A stretch of DNA of 64,000 bases from Halichondria panicea (Eukaryota > Porifera > Demospongiae > Suberitida > Halichondriidae), in contig NC_087377.1 of assembly GCF_963675165.1 (NCBI RefSeq), positions 13,760,198 through 13,824,197 on the forward strand. The letters are read 5' to 3'. Below, piece after piece: positions 25,690-36,344 of this stretch (position 1 is the first letter of the stretch; every line of letters starts with the position of its first letter). The position numbers and the translations under genes were made by a program. The notes beneath the pieces are model-generated. The model ran no database searches. It was not told the origin of the DNA and was given only the letters and a program-made list of their open reading frames with translations.

Positions 25690-26440
25690 ATTTGTCATTA
25701 TGACAAGTGCATGAGGCAATGATCTGTCAAAAGTGATTGAGATTGTGTAATGACTATCTTGTCTTAGAGGCCACACTGAGTTGGAGTCGAATCAGGTTTA
25801 AAAGAATCAAAACGGGTATCGGCATATTATTATATTATGTATATGCGGAGTAGCTATAGCTACTTAATTGCACTGAATTGTTTGTTTGCATTCATCTCTA
25901 TTGTCAACAGTTTGCTTTCAAAAGAATGTATCCTTTATGATCACAGCAGCTGGCTAAACAAACACCAACAGATTACATTCTCCTCAGCCCATAAAGTAAG
26001 CAATTTAGCATATATTTCATTAACGATCTTTACTTTGACGTCAGAGCTATAAAACCACTGTCCTGGTAGGTCCCATCTACATGGTAGATCTAGGTCCCAT
26101 CTGCATGGAGAGGTATCAGACTAGATCTATTATAATTATCAAGAGTTTGTATGTCACATTTTGCTTTTGCTAATTATTTGCCCTGTTAATATTTAATAAT
26201 TATTGTGAACTTTTTGTTGAGCATCTTCTGTTTATAGCAGTGATGGTTGCATGTCTCTCAGGTAGGAGGTATGAATGCATGACAAGATTGTACTTGTGTG
26301 ATTGAAGCTGTTCCATTTGCATTGATATTGAGAGTTTAATAGTAGATCCTCAGCAGAGTCTGGGTTAATGTCAGTACAAAGTACAATCCGCGGCTTCCGG
26401 TTCTGAAGTTGGTAGAAGGGACACATTTAATTGGACCTGG
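25690..26440. other. No gene recognised
   Basis: AT-rich sequence with a small direct repeat around AGGTCCCATCTACATGG (26069-26110). No convincing exon or transposon ends. Confidence 0.35.
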
Positions 26441-26589
26441 AGTGATCATGTTTGAGGCTGATGGTGGAATTAACTCTGACGTCCACTCTCATCAACTTCA
26501 GTGAGATGAAGTCAGTGTCTGTACGTACTGCATGCATGCATAATTATATAATAGCAATGTTACCTGTACGGCTGTACTGCTACCAATTA

Positions 26590-27420
26590 TTACAGTTGCA
26601 TGCAATACAGCAGACAATCTCTGTTGCTGGTGAGTATATTAACACACAGACTTTTGTTGCACATGCTGCTGATTGCATGTATAGGTAATTCAACCTCTCC
26701 ATTAAACCCAAGAATATCATATCCCCCACTCAAAACCAGCTCAGCTCCCTCCTCTATACTGGTGGTGTGTCTGTCAGCTATATCCTCGTTATTTCTCAAA
26801 CACCTCTCTCCGGATCACTATAGTCACCGTGGAGACCACCTCGGCACAGTTCAATATCTCCAACATTCCCTGTTGGACATGACCATCAGACATGACCATC
26901 AGACATGACCATCAGAGCAGTTAACTGTGCAATAGCCGTGACAACATGCATGGTGATGATCCGTTCTATTGATTAGTTCATATTATAGTTGTGCTCGTTC
27001 CTAATAATTTTGTTTTTCTAATGCAGTTACCTGCCCCTCCAACCCCAACACCTGCGAACAGAGTGACCATCAATGGTGCTCCTCCACTGCCTGCACTATA
27101 GTGTTATAGGATCAACTACTGATCGAGCTTCACTTGCAATGGAGAGACGGTAACAGCAACTTGAATGCATTTAAGAGTGTTCGACGATGGTCACCTGACC
27201 TCACCACTTACGTCTGAATCTCAAGTATATAAGGTTCAATCGCTGTCACTGTAATTACTAGTCCCCTCGTCTCAGATCTCACCTGTGGCTCTCCTGTTGC
27301 ACCGTTTAGAGGTAGTGTGGATGTTCGTGTTGGGACACCACCCTTCTCACTGGGTTCTCAGGTCACCTATACCACTGTGTCGAGGGACTGTTCTTCCCTG
27401 ATGATGTAAGGACCAGCACA
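26590..27420 (+). pseudogene. Relic of another sushi-containing receptor
   Basis: Fragments with receptor-like splice edges: a possible FN3-type piece (about 26685-26900) and a sushi-like piece (27281-27415) reading LTCGSPVAPFRGSVDV and, in a shifted frame, HCVEGLFFPDD. The frameshift near 27370 and the missing flanking exons show it is broken. It differs clearly from the A-F family. Weakly supported. Confidence 0.4.
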
Positions 27421-27644
27421 TGCATTTGATAAAACAGTAATAATTGATGGCAACGAGGGATCCATTCGTTTGGGAGAACTTTCCTCCAATTTACTTGACG
27501 GTGTGAAGTGTAAAATGTGCCCACCATATCTCTGAAGAAGCATTCCACATCTCACATCTTCAGTTGTGGAAGCTCTTGAATGTTTGATATCTCCTCAGTG
27601 CAAGTGAGAGAGATCTTTATGGCAGTTCACTCCTGTGTACCCAT

Positions 27645-27966
27645 GGTTAGGCTTAGTTGGGCGGAGCCCGACCGTCCCTGACGGGAGGTCGGGTTTCAAG
27701 CCTATGTCAGGATTTGTCTTGCTGAATTATGTAACACGCTGATAAGCAGCTATGAATAATCATTTTATTCTATGAATAATATTATTCTGAAGTGGGGTGT
27801 TAACCAATTTTACCTTGTTTGAGGTTGCACAACCGGACGTGACACAGACCACAGTAGAAATGCTGCAATCTGATTGGGCTGCAACTATAGTTGCAGCAAA
27901 GACAAATCCTGACATGAAACCCTACCTCCCGTCAGGGACGGTCGGGCTCCGCCCAACTAGGTTAGG
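27645..27966. repeat. MITE with about 70-bp inverted ends
   Basis: Left end: TTAGTTGGGCGGAGCCCGAC, then CGTCCCTGACGGGAGGT and GACAAATCC-type sequence in complement. The right end (27895-27966) is its inverse, ending GTCGGGCTCCGCCCAACTAG. Internal sequence is AT-rich and noncoding. Same end motif as the 10336 and 12760 elements. Confidence 0.75.
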
Positions 27967-28267
27967 CTCTTGAATCCCCCCAGGTAGGAAGGGCGGCTAA
28001 TTCATGAGACTGGCATGCAATTAACACAACGGCAATTAGAGACCTGATTAGCAAAGGTTAAGTGCTTCGCACCTCCTCTGCGGTGTGATTGTTGCTTATC
28101 CATTCTGAAGCGGTTACTAAATCTACCCACCGTAGTACAGAATGTGTATATTAGTTGACTGATGCTTACCATTTACAAACCTTTCGTACTGCCTATTGTT
28201 TATTGGCGCTTGATATGATAATTATGATAGTCTAAGAGAGGTTTTCCTTTTGTTTGGAGGTTGTATA

Positions 28268-28816
28268 CAGTACTTTTCAAGTAGGTTGAATCATTCAAAG
28301 TTGAATGTTGAAGTGAGTACTCACACCACTAAACCACAAAACAAAGCTGATCATGATTATGATCTACCCACAAGCTTCATAATTATGTACAAATGTATGT
28401 GTATCTTTGCTTGAACTTCTCCTAAGTAAGTGCCTAGATTTTCAAAGAGTATCTGTAGCACTGTTACGGATTCAACATAGGATGAGGACCATGCCTTTGC
28501 TACTTTGGCTCGACATCTCCACTTCTCCCGAACAAATGCTCTATTCTTTTACAGTACTTTTGCTGATGTACATTAATTCTCTTACTTGGTTTGCTTAAGT
28601 AGTGTAGCAACACTCTGCACCTCAAGTCATTTGAATATGCATCTAGATGAACACCCACACATGTAGTCAGTGCTGTGTATTATCATGATGGACATCATCA
28701 CACTGACAGGCTGTGACAGCCACCTATACAGTTGTATCAGCTTTGTGGTTTAGTGGTGTGAGTACTCACTTCAACATTCAACTTGGAATGATATTCAACC
28801 TACTTGAAAAGTACTG
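28268..28816. mobile_element. TA-flanked MITE (Tc1/mariner type) in HEAT copy iii
   Basis: The 549-bp element begins CAGTACTTTTCAAGTAGGTT and ends with the inverse; arms are about 70-75 bp. The paralogous copy at 38580-38610 has the uninterrupted site GGTTGTATAGTTTGAG, which gives exact borders and a TA target duplication. TA plus CAGT ends is typical of Tc1/mariner-derived MITEs. Confidence 0.85.
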
Positions 28817-30289
28817 TAGTTTGAGTAGGAGAATTCAGGGACGGAAGCACTGTCCTTATTATTACAGTGTCCCTTTCTCTGAAGGTTTTTTGTTCATTGT
28901 TCCACTGTACTTCACTATCTCTCCCCCCCCCCCCCTCAGGTACTATGTGGCTGAGGGTGTGAGGCTCTACTCTCAGAAGACCTGGAGGGTGCAGCTGGTA
29001 GAGCAGCACATCCACAAAGTGGTGAGTGGGTGATTGGAACACAAATGTGGACCTAGCCAAATCCAGCAGTACAAATTTGTTAGTTGAGATCTCTATCATT
29101 ATTGCAATAGCTAAATTAAAGTACCATAATTATATGCTTGATCAGGAGCCGCGGCTACTAAATGTTTCATTTTGCTGGAAGAGGAACTATAGGCTACAAT
29201 TCGAGAGAGGCCACTGTGAGCAGCGTTTATTAATTCAAAAACCTTAGTTTGTCATCAAAAGTTCTTTTCACCTGCATAAACTTGAACTCTGCCATGAGAA
29301 AGTCTTTGTGAAGCACTAACAAGCTGCTACCTGTACCTAGTAGCTACATACATATAGCTAGCTGCTAGTATTAATAATTTTTGGCTACCACGTGCAGAAA
29401 TGCTAGAGTAAAAGTTCACTGAGGCTACTATTTGAGAGCGGCTACTAAATGTTACATTTTGCTAGCAAGGGAAGCTACTACCGTACGGGTAGAAAATTGA
29501 GGGTGTAAATTTTCGTGCAATTCAATATTTGGAAAATTTCGCGGGTAGTAAATTTCGTGGAGTTAGGGTGGTGTCACTATCTCGCATGCGTAAACAAAGC
29601 CTTTCACGGGTTTTAATTTTCGTGTTCTGCAGCCACCCATGAAAAACGCGAAATTAAAAACACCTCGAAATTTTCTACCCATACGGTATTTGAGTGCGGC
29701 CTTTATACAAGAGCGGCCTCTGATCGAGCATATACGGTATCTTGTTTGTTAAGGTGATGTGTCTGTGCAGGTAAGCTTACATATCTCAGAGCCACGAAAA
29801 TGCATCCCACAAACTGACTAAATATTGCTCAACTATGAATGTGTGACCAGCTATAATTATGGTAGATTGTTTCCATGGACAGCGTGTTTAGTTAAAACGA
29901 CACTTTTTGGCGAGTCAAATAGCTGTATTTTAATCGATTCTGACGGTGCAATCGTTTAATTAGCAGTAGGTTAGCTCACAATTTTCAATATAATTATAGT
30001 TATTAAGTAGAACAATGCTATGTATCGTAGTATGTTATTGCAACAGTCTCAATCTTGTTGTGATGTTGATGTATGTGCAGGTGGACTTCTACATCTTCCA
30101 GAGTCAGGGGGCCAATCATGCAGTGAGGGAGGCAGTCTGCATCTGTACTGCAGAGCTAGGCACTAAGGTGGGTGGGTGGTCATGTGATAGTGCCTGTGTA
30201 ATCTATATCCCCTAAAGTCCGATATCATGTGTTCAGTAGCATACATAATTATGTTTACACATTACAGCTCAACAATTCAACCCCCCCCA

Positions 30290-30295
30290 CACACT

Positions 30296-30393
<98 letters not shown>

Positions 30394-30438
30394 CACACAC
30401 ACACACACACGCACACACACGCACACACACACACACAG
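30290..30438. repeat. (CA)n microsatellite abutting a 3' splice site
   Basis: About 140 bp of CA repeat with CG interruptions ends in CACACAG directly at the VKDCLK exon. It yields spurious Thr-His frames. Confidence 0.9.
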
Positions 30439-30567
30439 GTGAAGGATTGTCTGAAAATGACTGGTGAGTGGTACTGTTGTAGTGTTTCCATGATGATGTG
30501 TGGAGCTTTATGGTGTAGTGGGGTATGGGATAAAGGTATGCTAGCTTATAATTATGTCATGTACAAG

Positions 30568-31672
30568 TAGCCTCGACTCCAGCCCCTTGAATAGTGGGCC
30601 TGGTATTTACTGTTGGTGCGTGGGTGGACAATTAATTTATTATTTACCGTATTTTATCTCATTGAACGTTAAAACGGTATTTTATCTTATTGTGATAAAG
30701 AACAGAAAAAAGAAAAAGAAGAGGCTATACCTCTCTGTATATACTGTAGACAGAAACAGCTAAGTAAAACATCAGCTCTGTAGATTTATTCATTAACTTG
30801 AGGCTCGGATCGGATACACACTCAGGCGACAAGTTAATCTCATAAGAAATTAGTTAAACCTGTGGGTAAAAAATAAATGTTGATAAGTACAGTGGCTGTG
30901 ACGTAACATAATGTGAGGACTACTTATTGATTTACACAATAGATTTACCATTGAAAGCACTATTCATTAATACACACTCAAGCAACAAGTCCGGATACAC
31001 ACTCAAGCAACAAGTCCCTCGGATCGGATACACACAAGTCCCTCGGATTGTAAACACATTCAGGCCACACAGTTCTCGGATCAGATACCACGTACTTACT
31101 CTGTGACCAATTTTCGGCAAATGTCACAACAATACTTCCTTCCAGAGAGAATGGCACTGAACGTCGAACAGACACACCAACACTTTGAAGATGGCTTCAC
31201 TCAGAGAAACAAGAGGAGAAATCACCATCACAACACTTCTTTCAGAGAGAGGTGCACTGGTCCTGTCAAGCTTCACATCAATCAAGAAAGGGAGTGTCTG
31301 GAAAGCAGATGGACTTGCTCTGGGACTTGCCATAGCCGGTCGGTACGGTACCCACATAAACACCAGCGTACAGACACTTCAACGCCTCCAGCTGCTTGTC
31401 TTTCAAGACTAGACCTGGTTTTCCAACACAGGATAACGCGTACGCGAGAGCAGAAGAGAAGGTAGCAGCCAATACACAACTTGGACTAAATTTCTTTTTT
31501 TCAATGACATCATTATAAATGAAACGGATATCAATGTTTTACAAACTAATGCGGAATAAGAATACTGATAAATATACTGCAATTTACGATTACCCAGATT
31601 CTGGGTAATTCTGGTGCATGCGTAAACAGTGTATACCAGGCCGCCTTTCTCAGCGGCTTGGAATCGAGGCTA
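30568..31672. mobile_element. Element with 9-bp target duplication carrying a helicase fragment
   Basis: Ends TAGCCTCGACTCCAG / ...TGGAATCGAGGCTA form an inverted repeat. Direct repeats ATGTACAAG at 30559-30567 and 31673-31681 flank it, and copy i (about 19150-19170, minus) has a single ATGTACAAG at the empty site. Size 1105 bp. A 9-bp duplication points to a Mutator-like transposon. The interior holds a minus-strand RecQ-like helicase fragment rather than a transposase, so it resembles a non-autonomous gene-capturing element. Confidence 0.75.
31124..31472 (-). pseudogene. RecQ/DEAD-type helicase N-terminal fragment
   Basis: Minus frame reads LKDKQLEALKCLYAG, then VPTGYGKS, a Walker A motif in the context usual for RecQ-like helicases (Q-rich segment about 20 residues upstream). 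It is frameshifted soon after the Walker A and has no DEAH box or helicase C-terminal half. It is carried inside the 30568 element; a related fragment lies at 50265-50400. Confidence 0.6.
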
Positions 31673-32559
31673 ATGTACAAGGTGCATGTTCGTGATAAGG
31701 GTATGTGTTTTGTAGATGTTGTGGTAGATAAATGTGGGCCAGTGTACACAAGAGAATTCTCAAGTGAGCTTATGAATGTGTTGTGATGTAAATAAAGGCA
31801 CTGCAGAGTATAATAATTATACGTAATAGCAGTTTTAACTAAATCTAATCTTGTATCCCCCTCCAGTTTCATTCTCCTGCTGGGAGAGCTGAGTGGTGTG
31901 AGTGGGTGTAGTGACCGAGTGTCCTCCCTCCTCTCCCTCTGTGCTGAGACACTACGACACAGACACTACCCTCAACACATCAACCTCCTGGAGACACTGC
32001 TCAAACTGGTGAGATGGGTGATAAAAGGATACTCATTGTGTCATTCAGTAATACATGCGTGCAAGAATCACTAAAACTTCAGTGCATTAATGTCATTGTG
32101 TGATAACGTCCAGGCCAAAGTATACACTAGCACTTGTAATTATTCGTGCATGTATGTCGGGCCTCCTCTGGTGGTGACCCTATGCTCTGTAAGTTATAAA
32201 GTTAATTTAGTGATGTATTGTTGTATTATCGATAGCGTGGGTTGAAATTTCTTAGACAGCTAGATCACCTAAATTTCCTCAAAAGCTGACACTGTCAGAA
32301 ACTTTTGAAGTATATTCCACATAACATTTTCTTGTATTTGTGTAATTGTACTGTGCATGACTGCACGTATCTAACTTCTTTGAGTGTGCTGTTTCAATAT
32401 TGTGATAATGCAAATGTACATACTCGTTGTATCTCCCCCCCACAGAGCAGTGACAATGCCTGGTGCAATATGCTGGAGTGGACTGTCTCACCTCACTCTG
32501 TCAGCTGCTGCGGAGATTGATCTTTAGCGGGAGAATAGAATAACACAATCCAATGTGAG

Positions 32560-33290
32560 TCTTTGAATAATATCTGTATACGTAGCTACATGACTAGGCT
32601 TGTATAACCAATAATGTTATGACTAACAACTCAAAGCCTATTAAGTCAACTTTCAAATCATATATAGTGTCATTCAGGATTCCTTTGTACATGTATGCAT
32701 ATTAGACGTTAGACACTAGTTGATAATCTATAACTGTACATGGAAAGTACATGGGAAAAGTACCTCAGATGAGGTATACTGTGGGACTTAGTGTACATGC
32801 AACTTACTTAGTATCCTGTTGCATGTCAAGCAAAGTAAACTTGTTGTATTGTAGTCAAGCCTCAAGGCAAGGTTTGCGCATGCGCACTAGTATCTAAATG
32901 AGTTAGACATTGTTTTGTCGGTTCCATATGATTTAGAAGCCCTCAGCCACTTGTAGTACTAAAACAGTGCCTTTGGGCTTCTTTCTAAATCCCATAGACA
33001 CCTCCAAAACAGTGTCTGTTATTTAGTTCTATACAGCTGCCTAATTATTTTAACTCTATGCCACATGCTTTTATCATTTACATATTGGCTGCAGGTACAT
33101 ATATTGAACTGCATAATTATTATTATTTTAGCTTCTTTGAATTTACTTATTTTGATACAAACATGTATGGTGGCTTTTTAATGAACATATGTTACTGTTT
33201 ACATTGTTCCTAATGAACGGATGTAGTGCTATAATAATTGTATACATGTACATCTACATTAATTATAACTGTTGATGAAAATTACCAGAA
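32560..33290. repeat. Spacer between HEAT iii and F, inverse of 16860-18240
   Basis: Contains a foldback-family MITE (about 32905-33020) and the AT-rich tail shared with the downstream side of C. No gene. Confidence 0.6.
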
Positions 33291-33293
33291 GTT

Positions 33294-33512
33294 TCACAGT
33301 CCTAATGGTCCATACGCCTGGTTTGTATTGAGTTCAATCTCTTCTTTGGGAGACACCTCCTCATAAACAGGACCAGCTGGTACAGTGGGTCCTACATTAG
33401 CTTGTCCATCAGCTGCCGGGGAGTACATTGCCTTTTTACGCATGAACAAATACATTATCAAGAGTCCTATCAGCAATCCAATGATTGGAAATCGAACTGC
33501 TGTGACAACCAC
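33294..33512 (-). pseudogene. Extra TM/tail exon downstream of F
   Basis: A second TM/tail open frame (FPIIGLLIGLLIMYLFM, RKK, VYEEV, AYGPL) ends in TGA at 33294. The 5' part of the exon, including an in-phase acceptor, has been replaced by unrelated sequence: the only nearby AG (TACTATCAG) would join in the wrong phase for gene F. It looks like the 3' remnant of another short-tailed receptor, though the open frame allows it to be an alternative last exon. Confidence 0.55.
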
Positions 33513-33727
33513 ACTGATAGTACCAGAGTGTCCACCCCAGCAGTATGCCTATATACGGATGGCCCGGGTCACATTGCCGTTATGCTTTCGCCTGTTTTCT
33601 TGTTTCCACACTTTTTGGTGAGGCCAATTCTATACCAACTTTCCACAGTAATAATAAATCATACAGAAGTTATATTTTAACCGTTAGTTATGCCTGTGGG
33701 AATCACTGTATTATAGTCTTATAAGTT

Positions 33728-36000
33728 TTACAGTCCCACTGGTCCATACGCCTGGTTAGTGTTGAGTTCAATCTCCTCTTTGGGTGACACCTCCTCATAA
33801 ACAGGACCAGCTGGCTGTGCAGTGGGTCTTACGTTAGCTTGCTCTTTAGCTGCAGGGGAGTACACTGCCGTCTTTTTACGAGAGCAAAGGTGCATCACTA
33901 AGAGTCCAGCGAGAAACCCAATGACTGTGAAAGCAACTGCAGTGACAACCACACTGATAGAAAGAATCTCTCTGGTAAATAGGATGAGTGACTGAACTGT
34001 GGGTGGGAGGAGGAAAATTAAAAGCAAACAGTGAAATCCATTCAACAATGGTAGGGCATGCATCACAAGAGACTATATAGCTTAATTGTCATGATCATAG
34101 AAGGTTCTTGTATCAGCTAGTTACTACAGTATAATATACTCATGTGCATGTACGTACAACTTCTAGATATACACTCCAACAGAGCTGGGTCAGGATCCCA
34201 GAGACCGGAGTTGTTACAAGTGGCAGTCGCTGCACCCACCAGTGAGAACCCAGGATCACATTGAAAGGCAATGACTGAACCCTCAATTAGGTTAGTGTTC
34301 TGAGAGTTGGTGTTGAGTAAAGCTCCATTGAGTGGAGGGGCAGGTAAGGCACAAGAAACTGGAATATGATCGTAGTAAAAATGGAAAGTTACGCTCATTT
34401 GAATTTTTAGAAATTCATGTAAATTGAGTAAACCATAAACCAGGTAACTTACTAGACTCATTTCTGCAGACGATCTTCCCCGGGATCTTGTCCCACTCTC
34501 CTGTAGCTAGACAGGTGACAATCATAATGCCCTCAGGGAACAGTCCATCGTCACACTGGAAGGTCACACGTGTACCGGGAATAGCTGGTATTGAATGACC
34601 ACTGATGGTGCCATTCTGGGGTGGCGATAGTGGAACCATGCACTTCATTGGAGCTGCATGTGAGGGGAAAAATAATATTAAGTTTCAAGAACTCAACTCA
34701 CGAGTTGTGGGAGGGAGTGTGGGTAGTGATGTACACTCAATAGCCTCAGGGTTGGGACTCCACATTAGTGTACCCTGACATGTCACCATAGCAACAGGAG
34801 ATACATACCCAACGTTACATTGGATGGTTACTATGGATCCTGGCAATCTGCTTGAAACAGGTCCAAACGCTCCATTCATGGGGTCGATTAACACAGGACA
34901 ATTGCCTGAGAGGGAATCAGCACTGTATGTCAAAATAATATGAACGATTGTTGACTCACTGATCCTAAAGTTGTAATCAGCTGTTGTACTGCTCCCAGCA
35001 CAGTTGCTGGCCACAACACTGATAGTGTAGTCCACATTGTATTGAGCAGTCACAGTGACAGAGGTGGATGTGAGGACAGTAGCAGAGAGCTGGGCCGGAG
35101 GTGAGATGGTCACTGTGTAGGTGAGGTCATCTCTACCACCAGTCTCAGTAGGAGGGCCCCACTGTACAGACACACTGACTTCATGGGCTGAGCTGCTTGA
35201 AGGGGAGTGTTTAATGGTGGACGGTGGTCCTGGTGGTCCTGGTGGATCTACGTAACAAGGAGCACATAAAAAATACGTCTATCTACGGGGATCACATTTC
35301 GTAAACACCGCATTTCCATATATGCGCGATATGCAGACTCACTATAAGTGGTTAAATCACTATACATGCACGTGTTATACGCAATACAGCGCTGCGGTTT
35401 GCAAGTCACTTATATAGTTACTTCCATAAAGGAATCACCGGCAATTACGAAACATGAACCTCAAGTATACGTTGAAGTTAGATGCTCCTTCTCTTATTTT
35501 ATGGTCTCCTGAGGTATAACTTAGTGTATATACACTATTATACAGACAATAGATGAGACACTAACTGCAACTCACCAACCAATCGGATTGTTGAAGATCC
35601 TATAGTGATTAGAGTAGGCACAATACCCACACAGGACACAGTGGTCCCATTCTCTGCTGTTCTTGACAGAGTAGACGTTAAAGTAGTGTTGTTGAATGCA
35701 ATCAGTGTCACAGTGTAACCTGATACAACATTGGCTACATTGAGATCAGAGGTGGAGCGAACAGCGATTGTGCGAGTTGCATCTGACGGTTCCCATCTCA
35801 AGGAATCTCCAGCAGCAGTGCAGGTGAAAGTGACTGTTTCCATTGGACATGGTCTCTCCACACTCACTGAATATTGTGCTTTATGAAGCGTGCAGCATTG
35901 TAAGGAAATCTATAATTGAATACTCAGTCTTACCAGTGCTGAAGCCAGCCAGAACGCAAATCAGAAGAACTCTAATGAGCTTTATCTCTATTAGTGTCAT
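33728..36000 (-). CDS. Receptor F: Ig-FN3-sushi x3-TM, short YEEV/YGPV tail
   Basis: Seven exons (minus): 36000-35934, 35878-35576, 35247-34960, 34905-34702, 34653-34453, 34358-34158, 33996-33728; 1533 nt in one frame, 510 aa. The signal exon is nearly identical to that of D (KLIRVLLICVLAGFST). Ig, FN3 (with an extra GPP-coding 9-bp repeat near its start) and three sushi exons follow. For the last sushi exon the donor GTACGT at 34157 is chosen because it keeps the final cysteine; a GTATAT donor 15 nt earlier would lose it. TM (AFTVIGFLAGLLVMHLC), then RKK, YSPA, VYEEV and AYGPV. Stop TAA. Differs from D by having the third sushi module. No lesion seen. Confidence 0.8.
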
Positions 36001-36340
36001 CTCTTATTTAATTCCTGATGGTCTCTCAGAAGGTTGCATTTCAATGTGATTAATGACTAGACAACTTCTCTTTGTTCACTTCCTTTATTTATCATATAGG
36101 CTCTATTATCTATGATATCATAGCTTCTTTTATAATTACACTTCCTGTTTTCGTAAACATGAATAATACTCAATCAAACGAGTACTCCGGTGGGCGGCCT
36201 TACATACCTTATTTACACTTGCTATTTATTTTTTTGGCCTAAGCATGCTGTGTAAATTGTGCTAATATAACCCCTTTATCAGAGCTAGTACACTTGTCTC
36301 ACTTGATGTTGATTGTGTAGTGAACCTTTACCCTTTGTTT
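36001..36340. promoter_or_regulatory. Spacer between F and HEAT copy iv, conserved at D
   Basis: About 340 bp between divergent genes, matching the inverse of the region upstream of D and lacking the MITE found there. A candidate shared promoter. The conserved part includes the palindromic-looking stretch CTATGATATCATAG. Confidence 0.5.
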
Positions 36341-36344
36341 TTTT

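Larger units (their letters stand above)
28940..32554 (+). pseudogene. HEAT-like gene relic, copy iii
   Basis: Exons: 28940-29021 (YYVAEGVRLYSQKTWR, lacking a 21-nt block present at 38714); 30081-30167 (VDFYIFQSQGANHAVREAV, open, HEAT-like); 30439-30463 (VKDCLKMT); 31867-32008 (FILLLGELSGVSG...LLETLLKL); 32446-32554. The last exon is disrupted: bases are missing after DNA and a TAA follows SGRIE. Introns carry a MITE at about 29480-29690 (ends CCGTACGGGTAGAAAATT / complement), a (CA)n tract ending at the 30439 acceptor, and the 30568 transposon. Convergent with F. Parent protein family unidentified; helices look armadillo/HEAT-like. Confidence 0.65.

Noticed and set aside
30227-30570. Open frames made of Thr-His or Val-Cys repeats
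   Set aside because: They are translations of (CA)n microsatellites. Similar frames near 10570, 49150 and 58900 were dropped for the same reason.
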